Source: Aquimarina pacifica
GTDB lineage: Bacteria > Bacteroidota > Bacteroidia > Flavobacteriales > Flavobacteriaceae
Direction of reading: 5' to 3'
Length of the DNA: 64,000 nucleotides
NCBI RefSeq assembly: GCF_000520955.1
Contig: NZ_JACC01000006.1
Span: 62,001 to 126,000 of the forward strand
Within the stretch, counting starts at the first letter, position 1. Every line of letters begins with the position of its first letter. The notes beneath the pieces were generated by a model, which was not told where the DNA came from, ran no database searches, and saw only the letters and a list, made by a program, of their open reading frames with translations. This document shows, piece by piece, positions 56,244 through 64,000 of the stretch. Made by a program: the position numbers and the translations under genes.

Positions 56244-56284
56244 TGAAATTGGTACTGTTTACATATTAAAAATTATACCTTCCC

Positions 56285-56614
56285 TTATATTACCTCGGCT
56301 TTGAATCCTTTTTGTTCTATTATAGTTTTTAATGCCTTTACCGTTGTTTTTGAACCATCAAACTCAATAACAGCAATATCTCCTGGATATTCAACCGAAT
56401 GCTCCAAAACACCATCTACTTCCTTTAATGCATTATAAATAGCATTAGAACAACCAGCACAAGTAATGCCTGTAATTTTAAATTTCACCGTGGTTGCATT
56501 GTGTTTCTTTGAAGCTACTTCCACAACTTGATTTGTAACCTCCTTGCTTTGTGATTTAGCCTGAAAAGAAAACAGCATTAAAGCCAAAATAGGCACTATT
56601 GATAGTTTTTTCAT
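56285..56614 (-). CDS. Exported HMA protein, MerP-like
   Basis: A 109-residue periplasmic protein: signal peptide (1-22, ending AKSQ) and one HMA domain with GITCAGCSNAI (about 50-60). It would bind Hg(II) in the periplasm and pass it to the MerTP transporter. Spacing to the neighbours is 17 and 41 bases. It resembles the HMA part of the MerTP protein. Confidence 0.88.
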   Translation of the reverse strand: MKKLSIVPILALMLFSFQAKSQSKEVTNQVVEVASKKHNATTVKFKITGITCAGCSNAIYNALKEVDGVLEHSVEYPGDIAVIEFDGSKTTVKALKTIIEQKGFKAEVI

Positions 56615-56631
56615 AATGGGTGATTTTGCGT

Positions 56632-57225
56632 TTATTTATCTTTTATAACTTTATATCCTGTTGAATTAATTGCCTTTTCAATAGCTACTTTAGAGGTTTT
56701 AGACCTATCAAACTCTACCATGGCACTTCCCTTTTCATACGAAGGGGTTACATTTATAATACCGTCCAATTCATTTACAGCGTGTTTTATGCTTTCTTCA
56801 CAGCCAGCACAAGTCATTCCTTGAACATTAAAGTTTACAGTTTGAATATTTGATTGGTTTACAATGACTACTTCTTTTTTATTATCTGGATAAAAAATGG
56901 ATGAATAATATGGAAATGCCAGCATTATAATTGCAAATACAGTTACAATTGCCAAAAAGGTTTTTGACTGTATGAATTTTGGTTTCTCGTCCGTATCGCA
57001 TTCACAGTCGATTTCCTTTTGAGGTTTTAGTTTTTGATACCAAGCAAAGCCGAGCACTAAAATTGTTAGCCCGATTAGATAAGGTCTAAAAGGCTCAATC
57101 CAAGAAAATGTTGAGGCAATTCCGTTTGTTCCTGCAATTAGAGCTAAAACGGGTGTAATACAACATAAAGAAGCTGTAATTGCAGTAAGCAAGCCTGTAC
57201 CAATTAATTTGTTTTCACTTTTCAT
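56632..57225 (-). CDS. MerT-MerP fusion mercury transporter
   Basis: A 197-residue inner membrane protein. Three membrane helices (about 10-30, 47-65, 88-108) with a Cys pair in SLCCITPV (about 20-27) form the MerT part; CDCDT-like residues (CECDTDEK) lie in the loop. A C-terminal HMA domain (GMTCAGCEE, about 133) replaces a separate MerP. It imports Hg(II) for reduction. The ATG overlaps the stop of the ArsR gene by four bases (ATGA). Confidence 0.92.
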   Translation of the reverse strand: MKSENKLIGTGLLTAITASLCCITPVLALIAGTNGIASTFSWIEPFRPYLIGLTILVLGFAWYQKLKPQKEIDCECDTDEKPKFIQSKTFLAIVTVFAIIMLAFPYYSSIFYPDNKKEVVIVNQSNIQTVNFNVQGMTCAGCEESIKHAVNELDGIINVTPSYEKGSAMVEFDRSKTSKVAIEKAINSTGYKVIKDK

Positions 57226-57596
57226 ATCGTTTCTAAGATTTTGTTCTTGTCAAGTATTTCAAAGAATGGATTGAGTATTTTTTCGTATTCCTCTGTTAGT
57301 GAATAAAAAATGGTTTGGGCTTCTCTATCGGTTTCCAATAAATTTCTATCCTTCATTTTTCTCAAATGTTGGGAAATAGCAGAAATATTCATTTCGAGAA
57401 TATCGCTTAAGTCGCAAACGCAAAGTCTTTTTTCTTCAAAGAGTAAATAGAGAATTTTTAACCTGACATCATTTCCCACCATAGCAAGTCCATTTGCTAA
57501 ATAATCAAATGTTTCGTTTAGTTTTGAAACTGTTTCTTTACAACGGTTTATCTGTTTAATATCCGCCTGTTGTCTTATACAAGAATTATTTTCCAT
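57222..57596 (-). CDS. ArsR/SmtB family regulator of the mercury operon
   Basis: A 124-residue winged HTH repressor. Metal-binding Cys appear in CVCDLSDILEMN (near the recognition helix, about 59-70), with additional Cys at SCIRQQ and NRCKET near the N-terminus. HTH: SAISQHLRKMKDRNLLETDREAQTIFYSL. Mercury operons in Bacteroidetes often carry an ArsR-type instead of a MerR-type regulator. First gene of the operon; the promoter overlaps an AT-rich dyad, so autorepression is expected. Confidence 0.9.
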   Translation of the reverse strand: MENNSCIRQQADIKQINRCKETVSKLNETFDYLANGLAMVGNDVRLKILYLLFEEKRLCVCDLSDILEMNISAISQHLRKMKDRNLLETDREAQTIFYSLTEEYEKILNPFFEILDKNKILETI

Positions 57597-57600
57597 AAGA

Positions 57601-57630
57601 CAAAGTTACTATAATTTATTATTTAAGCAA
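57601..57630 (-). promoter_or_regulatory. Promoter of the mercury operon, probably leaderless
   Basis: On the minus strand TTG (57630-57628), 19 bases, then TAACTTTG (57608-57601), a full match to the Bacteroidetes consensus. The dyad ATAAT-TT-ATTAT (57611-57622) lies between the two boxes and is the likely ArsR site. The ATG at 57596 starts only four bases after the -7 box, so the mRNA should have no leader. Confidence 0.7.
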
Positions 57631-57694
57631 ATACTAAAATACCAACATCACAAGTAACATTTTAAAACAACCCTTCGTTTTTAACGTACTTTAA

Positions 57695-57817
57695 TTAAAT
57701 CTCATCCAATGATCTCCTGTTTTTAACTATGCTGCTCTTAAACTGTGTGGGTGTCATTCCTGTTACTTTTTTGAATTGAAAAGCTGTCAATTTATTTTCT
57801 TTGAAACCACTTTTACA
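57695..57817 (-). pseudogene. AraC family C-terminal fragment
   Basis: A frame of about 40 codons encodes the last HTH helix pair of an AraC regulator (GFKENKLTAFQFKKVTGMTP, then TQFKSS). Everything before it is out of frame or missing; the preceding frame (about 57818-57990) contains other helical remains that I cannot assign. The fragment marks the right border of the metal island. It resembles the end of the intact AraC gene at 61711 only in the family motif. Confidence 0.65.
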
Positions 57818-58001
57818 ACTTCATTTAAAAGCACTTCTGTATCTAATTCTTTAAATATTTTTAAAGTTTTTGCTGCTTCTGTTTCTAGTATTATAGAAAT
57901 AAGTTTGTTAGAACCTTATAGCAAATAGATGCTTCTGATGGATGCAGGATATTCTGGATAATTCTTTAGAAGAATGTACTTTTTAAATTCGGCTAAAACA
58001 C

Positions 58002-58868
58002 CTACTCGAAAGTATAAACTTCGTTTACAGATTCTGTAACCCTAAAATACCCAAAAGCGTAATTTTCTGGGTTTTCTAGATTTATATAATTACCTCTTAG
58101 CCTTGTTGGCAAGGTTGCAAAGGGATCTCCTGCATTATCGCCTTGCTCAATTAATCTATTCAAAAAATCGTAATATTCTTCGGATATACCAAATAAATTA
58201 ATATCTACTTCATCTCCTGGTAAAATCTCATCTTCTGCATCTGCCTCATCTTCTTCATATAAAAGAGACATTTCATTACCATTTGTAAACTCATCAGACA
58301 TTATTTCTCTTGTGGGAAGCCGATCTTCTCCTTCTAAAAAGGTAATGTAATAAAAATTCACTTCATTTGCCAGATCGTCAAAATAGATGGTTAGGTCCAG
58401 CTCTTCTTCATCTGAACCACCTTCACGAGATTGTTCAATTCTATTTATTTCAGAAACAGAGATTAACGTTTCTTGAGCAGTATATGTTTCGCTGTTGTAA
58501 ATTACCTCTAAATTGTATGTGTTGTTAATTATAGGCACAAAGTTTGTAGTTGTATAACTACCATCTTGTTGATCATTAAAGATAAAAACGTCTCCATTTG
58601 AAGCATTTTCAACTATTACCGATGCTCCACTTACAGGGTTTGGTGCTGTATCGTAATAAGGTGTTGAAAGACTTAGCTTTATGGTCTGATTATTTCCTAA
58701 AGTTCCTTTTTTCCAATCTAAAGATGCCTCAATAACTAATCGTGGAGATTCAGTTGGCACAGCTAGGTCTATAGCTTCTGTACAAGAAAAAATAATGACA
58801 CTTAATCCCATGAGGCTTACAATTTTAATCTTATTTTCTATTTTAAGTATCTTTTTTAAATACATCAT
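58002..58868 (-). CDS. DUF4249 lipoprotein
   Basis: A 288-residue outer membrane lipoprotein (signal ending VIIFSC). The start of the mature part, SPRLVIEASLDW, and the repeated beta pattern PVSGASVIVENASNGDVFIF ... YNLEVIYNSETYTAQETL are typical of DUF4249, a family found beside TonB-dependent receptors. A very acidic stretch (YEEDEADAEDE) lies near 213-223. It begins five bases after the receptor gene stop, so both form one outer membrane uptake unit. Confidence 0.85.
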   Translation of the reverse strand: MMYLKKILKIENKIKIVSLMGLSVIIFSCTEAIDLAVPTESPRLVIEASLDWKKGTLGNNQTIKLSLSTPYYDTAPNPVSGASVIVENASNGDVFIFNDQQDGSYTTTNFVPIINNTYNLEVIYNSETYTAQETLISVSEINRIEQSREGGSDEEELDLTIYFDDLANEVNFYYITFLEGEDRLPTREIMSDEFTNGNEMSLLYEEDEADAEDEILPGDEVDINLFGISEEYYDFLNRLIEQGDNAGDPFATLPTRLRGNYINLENPENYAFGYFRVTESVNEVYTFE

Positions 58869-58873
58869 GATTT

Positions 58874-61369
58874 TTAAAATTTAAAGTTATAGGTTACGGA
58901 AGGAATAATACCAAATATTGTAGTTCTCAAGGCCTCGTTTACTCCAGTATTATAGTCTTGGTTAAATGATATGGAGGCTGCATTTTGCCTATTGTAAAGA
59001 TTATAAATACTAAATACCCACTCACCTTTCCACTGTTTATTGGGTTTGCGGTTGGGTTTATAGGTCGCTGAAATGTCTAATCTATGATAGGCAGGTAATC
59101 TGTCGGCATTTCTTTCATTAAAAATTACAATAGAGGATCCTTCATATTCAAATTGCCCAACAGGATAGGTTACAGGACGACCGGTTTGGTAAATTGCATT
59201 CGCACTAAATGACCATTTATCGGTTAATTTATAGACTCCTGTAATAGAAATATCGTGTGTACGATCAAAAGGTGTATTGTACCAATTGCCATTATTAATT
59301 CCAGGACCTCCTGCATTTCCTCCAAAAGAACGCTGCTCGGATTTAGCTAAAGTATATGAAACCCACCCTGTATAGCGACCTTTGTTTTTTCTAAACATTA
59401 ATTCCAGTCCATAGGCTCTCGCCTCGCCATTTAAAATTTCGGTTTCGATATTATTGTTTCCTATTAAGCTTGCCCCATCAATATAATCAATACGGTTTTG
59501 GGTAGTTTTATAATAGGTTTCTGCTTCAAGTGAATATGCGTTATTATTAAATTTTTTATAGTAACCAAAAGCATATTGGTTAGATAATTGCGGTTTTACA
59601 TATGTTCCGCTAGTTGTCCAAACGTCTAAAGGAGTCACTGAAACTGTATTAGACAGTAAATGCATATATTGTGCTGAGCGAGTGTAACTTCCCTTTATGG
59701 ACGAGTTGTCTGTTAATACATAGGATAAGCCTAATCTCGGTTCTAAATTTCCAAATTTTTCAATAGTCTGTCCTTTTGAGTAAGCCGTTTCTCCTATGGC
59801 TTCTCCTTCTTGGTAAATACCCAACCCTTGATTGTAAATTACAGGTTGATTATTAGCATAATTTGTAATAGATTGCCCTCCTAAGCGGTTAAATGTGCTA
59901 TAGCGCAAACCATATCTTGCAGTAAGTTTGTCTGTAATTTTATGTTCTGCACTCATGTAAAGCCCTCCTTCAAAAGCCCTTTTTTGGTCTAATATTAATG
60001 GATTAATTGGAGAGGTTGGGGTAGATGGTGTAATTTCTCCGGGATTGAGATTATATGAGATGCCACTTGCTCCAAAATCTATTTTTAGTTTATCGCTTGC
60101 ATAATATCCAAAATCGTATTTTAGGTTATAATTTGTTATGTCAGATATCCAATCTAATTGATCAAAGTCCAGTATTATCTGATAGTCATATTTACTATAT
60201 ATAAGCGATAGGTTAGAAAACAACTTATCATTGAAAACATGATTCCACCTAAGATTTGCAGAGTTGTTTCCGTAATTACTATCTATTAGATTTACAATAT
60301 TAAAAACATCTCGCCCAAAATAACTTGATAGATATATCTTATTGTTTTCATTAATTTCATAATTGGTTTTTAGGTTTACATCGTAAAAACTAATATTACT
60401 ATTTCTTAAATCGTCTAATAAACCCGAAAAGAGTTGTGCATAAGTTGTTCTTCCTGCTAATAGAAAAGAGCCTTTCTTTTTAAACAATGGAGCCTCAACA
60501 GCGAGCCTACTTGAAATTAGCCCGATACCTCCATTGAGTTCGAGCCTTTTATTGTTTCCATCTTTTTGTCTTACATCTAATACAGAAGCTGTTCTCCCTC
60601 CAAATTTTGCGGGTATATCACCTTTGTATAGTTTTACATTTTTAATTGCATCGTTATTAAAAACAGAGAATAGTCCAAAAAAGTGAGATGTATTGTAAAT
60701 AATAGCTTCGTCTAAAAGCACCAAGTTTTGATCTACTGCTCCGCCTCTTACATTAAACCCGGCAGAACCTTCTCCATTATTTGTAACTCCAGGCAAAAGC
60801 TGAATGGTTTTTATAAGATCTACTTCGCCCATTACAGCCGGCGCTATTTTTATTGTTGATGCGCTTAAAGTAGTAACTCCCATTTGAGGTTTTCTAATGT
60901 TTAGTTTTTTTGAGTCTTCTGTTGTTGTAATAACAACTTCGTCTAAGGTATTTAAGTCTTCTGTAATTTCAATGCTTAATCTTATATCTTTAACAAGCGA
61001 TATTTTTTCTTGTACCTCTTTATATCCCAGAGACGAAGTAACCAAAGTATATTCTCCTTTTGGAGCTGTTATAGAGTAAAAACCATACTCGTTTGTTGTG
61101 GTTCCTATTGTTGTACCTTTAAGATATACCGCTATACCAAATACGGTTTCACCATTTGCTTTGTCGCTAATAGTTCCTCGTATAGTGTATTCTTCTTGAG
61201 CAATTATTATGCTACTGATTAGCATAAAAAAAAGTGATAAAAAAGGTTTGATGTACGATGGCTTAGCTAAGCTACGATAACTAAAACAACCTAATTGGTT
61301 TTTGCTATATGTTTGACAGTAATGATTGCTACAAGCCTCAATACATTTTTTTATTTTATTATGATTCAT
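58874..61369 (-). CDS. TonB-dependent receptor
   Basis: An 831-residue outer membrane receptor. After a signal segment (about 40-58, ending IIAQ) come a CarboxypepD_reg-like domain (about 60-145, YTIRGTISDKANGETVFG), the plug (about 170-270, LIKTIQLLPGVTNNGEGSAGFNVRGG) and a 22-strand type barrel to the end. The open frame has 40 residues before the signal core, so the true start may lie further in. The substrate is unknown; DUF4249 partners are found with varied receptors. Confidence 0.9.
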   Translation of the reverse strand: MNHNKIKKCIEACSNHYCQTYSKNQLGCFSYRSLAKPSYIKPFLSLFFMLISSIIIAQEEYTIRGTISDKANGETVFGIAVYLKGTTIGTTTNEYGFYSITAPKGEYTLVTSSLGYKEVQEKISLVKDIRLSIEITEDLNTLDEVVITTTEDSKKLNIRKPQMGVTTLSASTIKIAPAVMGEVDLIKTIQLLPGVTNNGEGSAGFNVRGGAVDQNLVLLDEAIIYNTSHFFGLFSVFNNDAIKNVKLYKGDIPAKFGGRTASVLDVRQKDGNNKRLELNGGIGLISSRLAVEAPLFKKKGSFLLAGRTTYAQLFSGLLDDLRNSNISFYDVNLKTNYEINENNKIYLSSYFGRDVFNIVNLIDSNYGNNSANLRWNHVFNDKLFSNLSLIYSKYDYQIILDFDQLDWISDITNYNLKYDFGYYASDKLKIDFGASGISYNLNPGEITPSTPTSPINPLILDQKRAFEGGLYMSAEHKITDKLTARYGLRYSTFNRLGGQSITNYANNQPVIYNQGLGIYQEGEAIGETAYSKGQTIEKFGNLEPRLGLSYVLTDNSSIKGSYTRSAQYMHLLSNTVSVTPLDVWTTSGTYVKPQLSNQYAFGYYKKFNNNAYSLEAETYYKTTQNRIDYIDGASLIGNNNIETEILNGEARAYGLELMFRKNKGRYTGWVSYTLAKSEQRSFGGNAGGPGINNGNWYNTPFDRTHDISITGVYKLTDKWSFSANAIYQTGRPVTYPVGQFEYEGSSIVIFNERNADRLPAYHRLDISATYKPNRKPNKQWKGEWVFSIYNLYNRQNAASISFNQDYNTGVNEALRTTIFGIIPSVTYNFKF

Positions 61370-61420
61370 ACTATTTAAAAATTAAATTTTTACTATTGAT
61401 TACTTTATTAATTTTTTTGA

Positions 61421-61621
61421 TTACGTCGTCATTGTAGAACTCATTAATAGATATATTTTTATTATCATAAGGGAAGTGCCAAGTGCAGCAATAGGTAGTG
61501 CAACCAAAACAACATCGCCGATTCTTTCTATATTTCGGAATTGTGGTGATTGTTGATTAATTTGTGCTTTCAGTTGTGAAAAACAAAATAGAATGGATAT
61601 CATAAAAAAAGAAACCTTCAT
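61421..61621 (-). CDS. Short exported protein, possibly truncated
   Basis: A 66-residue frame with a signal peptide (1-20, ending LKAQ). The segment ERIGDVVLVALPIAALGTSLMI looks like the first membrane part of PAP2-type phosphatases of Flavobacteria; the rest of such a protein is missing and the last residues look random. It is probably a truncated remnant between the TonB receptor and the AraC gene, but a small real protein cannot be excluded. Confidence 0.4.
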   Translation of the reverse strand: MKVSFFMISILFCFSQLKAQINQQSPQFRNIERIGDVVLVALPIAALGTSLMIIKIYLLMSSTMTT

Positions 61622-61710
61622 TAAACAGGGTTAGTAATGTTTCCCTAATGAACGTCGCTTTTTTTGGTAAAATACATTGTGTTAGTCCAGAATAAGTAGT
61701 TTGGACATAT

Positions 61711-62745
61711 TTACAATCTTTGAGTCAGTGATTTTTTAAATTGAGAAGGTGTTAAGCCCTTGATTTTTTTGAAAGTAGCATTAAATGTTGATTTTGAGTT
61801 GAAACCCACCTCATTTGCGAGACCAAAAAGGGTGAATTGACCACTTTGGTCATTTTTTAGGTTTTTTACAAACGCTTCAACCCTATATTCATTTACAAAA
61901 TCTTGAAAACTCTTACCAAAATGTATATTTAGGACTTCAGAAATATATTGTCTTGGAATGTTTAATTCTTGAGATAATTTGTGAATAGACAATTTCGGGT
62001 CTTTATACAATGCTTTACGTTGCATAACATCCAACAACGCTGTTTTGTAGTTTTTAACTTGTTCTTTATTTAATTTTGAACCTTTGTATTCAGTTGGTTT
62101 GGATATTGGTAATAATTCTTTAGGCCAAATAATTAAATAATAGGTCATACTATAAAAAAGAAAAGCATATACGAGGAGAAGATAACTTTGGTATTGCACA
62201 CTTTCTGATACGGCTATTGGTTTAAATTCAGCCAACTCGGCCACTTCATTAAAGTAATTAAATCCCATTAGCAGCACTATTGGTATTGTGAGGTATAAAA
62301 TCCAATACTTTGATTTATTCTTAAACAAATCAAAAATGATGTAGACTAAATAACCCAAAAATGCAAAATCTATTAATTCTTCAGCAACTTCAACAAACAT
62401 GGTTTCTTCACCCTCATTTAGTTCTATAGATTCCATAATAAAGTAAAGAATATTTGGTAAAAAAAACCATAAATCTTTTTTGTTGAAATGTGTTTTTTCC
62501 GTTTTGTAATACTTAAAGAATAGAAATAAAAAAGTAATGAACAAAGTACTATCAGAAAGAAGCCAGTCTGCTCCTTCTTGAAAAAGATTATTGCTGTCAT
62601 CACCAATTATGAATAAAAGAATAGAAATAATACTTCCAACAAATAACCAGAATGTTGGTGTCTTATATTTACTACGTTTATGAAATAAAACAAGCAGTAT
62701 AAAGACCCCTTGTATAACAGCTATTATTTGTACAGTTTTTAACAT
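61711..62745 (-). CDS. AraC family regulator with membrane sensor part
   Basis: A 344-residue regulator. The first 210 residues form about seven membrane helices (VQIIAVIQGVFILLVLF, FLFFKYYKTEK...), and the AraC HTH lies at about 240-340 (LSIHKLSQELNIPRQYISEVLNIHFGKSFQDFVNEYR, FGLANEVGFNSKSTFNATFKK, then GLTPSQFKKS). This layout is common in Bacteroidetes. The signal sensed is unknown. The TonB receptor unit downstream on the same strand may be its target. Confidence 0.9.
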   Translation of the reverse strand: MLKTVQIIAVIQGVFILLVLFHKRSKYKTPTFWLFVGSIISILLFIIGDDSNNLFQEGADWLLSDSTLFITFLFLFFKYYKTEKTHFNKKDLWFFLPNILYFIMESIELNEGEETMFVEVAEELIDFAFLGYLVYIIFDLFKNKSKYWILYLTIPIVLLMGFNYFNEVAELAEFKPIAVSESVQYQSYLLLVYAFLFYSMTYYLIIWPKELLPISKPTEYKGSKLNKEQVKNYKTALLDVMQRKALYKDPKLSIHKLSQELNIPRQYISEVLNIHFGKSFQDFVNEYRVEAFVKNLKNDQSGQFTLFGLANEVGFNSKSTFNATFKKIKGLTPSQFKKSLTQRL

Positions 62746-62870
62746 CTTTAAATAAATATAAAATAATTTAGTTTTGGTTTTTCAAAAAAGTCTAATTTAA
62801 AATGCCCTCTATGGCAAAACCACAGAGGGAATTCATTTTGTGGTAAGGAAAAGTGCGACTTAATTCAGAT

Positions 62871-63425
62871 TTACTCGATTGTTACATTAAAGGGTGCTGC
62901 AATGTCTGTATTGCCACCTGCATCATCAAGCCCCGTATTTGGTTTAGTAGGCAGATGTCGCAATGTAAAGGTCAATACCCCTGAACTTGCTGCCCCAGCC
63001 GTAAGCGTGAATTCTGTACCTAACGGATTACCGTTGACGTCAAAATTGCCATACTCCGTTGTCACTTCGAGACCGCCAGCAGAAGTATAGAAAAACTGAT
63101 GGTCTACGTCTTCTAGTTCTATTTCATCAGTAATGTTTTCAGGAGGACTCACAGTTTCGTTAAGAATTACAATAGAACCATTGTAGGTAACTCCAGCACT
63201 TAGGTTGCCCGAAACGGTAACGACTGGTGGCTCTGGGCCATCGTCATCCAAATCGCGAGTCTGTAAAGTAATGGGTGTACCACCTCCATCCGGTTCAAGT
63301 GTTACCGTGAAAGTGGTTAGTGGTTCTTCTTCATTTACTGGTTTTGGCGCATCATCGTCATTTGAACACGATACGAACAAAACGGTTGCAAAAATTGCAG
63401 TGGCTAAAAATTTTACGTTTTTCAT
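62871..63425 (-). CDS. Lipoprotein next to a TonB receptor
   Basis: A 184-residue lipoprotein (lipobox VLFVSC) followed by an acidic linker (SNDDDAPKPVNEEEP). The rest is beta-rich, with VTLEPDGGGTPITLQTRDLDDDGPEPP and GVLTFTLRHLPTKPNTGLDDAGGNTDIAAPF; the Asp-rich loops may bind calcium or another metal. It starts 19 bases after the receptor stop and so is the partner lipoprotein. No named family recognised with certainty. Confidence 0.75.
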   Translation of the reverse strand: MKNVKFLATAIFATVLFVSCSNDDDAPKPVNEEEPLTTFTVTLEPDGGGTPITLQTRDLDDDGPEPPVVTVSGNLSAGVTYNGSIVILNETVSPPENITDEIELEDVDHQFFYTSAGGLEVTTEYGNFDVNGNPLGTEFTLTAGAASSGVLTFTLRHLPTKPNTGLDDAGGNTDIAAPFNVTIE

Positions 63426-63444
63426 ATGTTTTTGATTTAAAAAA

Positions 63445-64000
63445 TTAATAATTGAGTTTGAGATTTAATAAAAAGTTCCTGCCCAAATCGTCTGCGTAAA
63501 AGCGCAGGCGGTTCAGGTAATTTCTATAAGGCGTATTAAATAGGTTTGTAATGCCAAAGCCTATCGTGAGTGTTGATTTTTCCGTAACCTTAAAATCAAT
63601 ACTGGAATTAAAATTGATTAAATGAAATGCATCAGGTGGCGTGCTCACGTCTACAACTTCCATCGTTTGGGTGACTGGTAGGAACACTTCAAAATTGTTA
63701 TCTGGAAATTCGTTTTGACGAAATACATACTCGCTTTGTAGTGCCAGCCTTATATTCTTAGAGTTTGGGTTTTGATATACAATTTCGTTCTTTGTGTTTA
63801 TAGGCGGCATGTTTATCAAGGGCTCATCCCTTTTACTGTCGTATCCCTTTACGAGAGAAAATTGGTGGTTTAACCGAAGGTTTTGGGCAAAGGCGTATGA
63901 GGCATCAAAATCTACTCCCAAAAGTTGGGCATCTGTCTGTCTGTATTCCCAAACTTGAAAGCTACCTCGTATGGTTTGTTGGATTTCTACAGGTTCTATA
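63445..64000 (-). CDS. TonB-dependent receptor, 3' part only
   Basis: The frame is open to the right edge and continues beyond it; about 185 C-terminal residues are visible. Alternating beta strands with YRQTDAQLLGVDFDASYAF, RLALQSEYVFRQNEF and a final FYADDLGRNFLLNLKLNY mark the end of an outer membrane barrel. YRQTDAQLLGVD resembles receptors of the ZnuD/heme type. An internal start at 63921 would be an artefact. Followed directly by its lipoprotein gene. Confidence 0.8.
   Translation of the reverse strand, partial: IEPVEIQQTIRGSFQVWEYRQTDAQLLGVDFDASYAFAQNLRLNHQFSLVKGYDSKRDEPLINMPPINTKNEIVYQNPNSKNIRLALQSEYVFRQNEFPDNNFEVFLPVTQTMEVVDVSTPPDAFHLINFNSSIDFKVTEKSTLTIGFGITNLFNTPYRNYLNRLRFYADDLGRNFLLNLKLNY

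Noticed and set aside
1-64000. CRISPR array, rRNA genes, intact insertion sequences
   Set aside because: No series of spaced direct repeats, no rRNA sequence and no transposase frame with terminal repeats was seen in the window.

Overview
The window looks like a chromosomal piece of a marine-type Flavobacteriaceae (Bacteroidota). The evidence is an AT-rich sequence, promoters of the Bacteroidetes type (TTG, 17-19 bases, TAnnTTTG), almost no Shine-Dalgarno sites, a type IX secretion (T9SS) sorting domain, TonB-dependent receptor/lipoprotein pairs, and RND metal pumps fused to their outer membrane channel. The genus cannot be fixed from the sequence.

Layout. 0-8.5 kb: a giant T9SS-exported BspA/DUF285 repeat protein, a TPR-LuxR regulator and an unknown gene. 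8.5-15.4 kb: a cluster around a LysR regulator with an SbtA-type bicarbonate permease, a CutA/PII-like small protein, a YitT membrane protein, a DUF3298 lipoprotein, an SPFH lipoprotein and small unknown proteins. Four copies of a 41-bp element sit in front of its transcription units, each exactly 9 bases before a near-consensus -7 box. I read this as one activator-controlled regulon, possibly for inorganic carbon. 15.7-28 kb: a probable zinc-starvation region with MerC-FolE-hydrolase, a divergent ABC/FtsX/DUF3299-like exporter, 5'-nucleotidase halves, a COG0523 GTPase operon, an S8 protease and a Fur/Zur repressor. Copies of a GCAAC-N3-GTTGC palindrome mark its promoters, and one copy overlaps two divergent promoters. 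28-35.3 kb: a His-rich heptad lipoprotein, a NUDIX-SET-RimK operon and a polyamine operon (arginine decarboxylase, agmatinase, a deoxyhypusine synthase homologue without the usual lysine motif) with a structured leader. 35.8-37.7 kb: a MarR-S41 peptidase pair behind a 17-bp perfect inverted repeat.

37.9-42.6 kb is a decayed accessory region: an orphan SUKH-3 type immunity gene, a tRNA-tail-like scar, a wrecked HNH endonuclease, a tyrosine recombinase with two in-frame stops, and an MtfA-type peptidase with a nonsense codon and a homopolymer frameshift. 43.4-57.6 kb is a heavy-metal resistance island, all on the minus strand: HMA chaperone, CopA, a Zn/Cd ATPase, a second Fur protein, CusB-type adaptor, a CusA-TolC fusion, and an ArsR-MerTP-HMA-MerA mercury operon. 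The rest holds an AraC fragment, a TonB receptor/DUF4249 pair, a membrane AraC regulator, and a lipoprotein with a TonB receptor that runs off the right end.

All functional names come from reading motifs; no database search was run.
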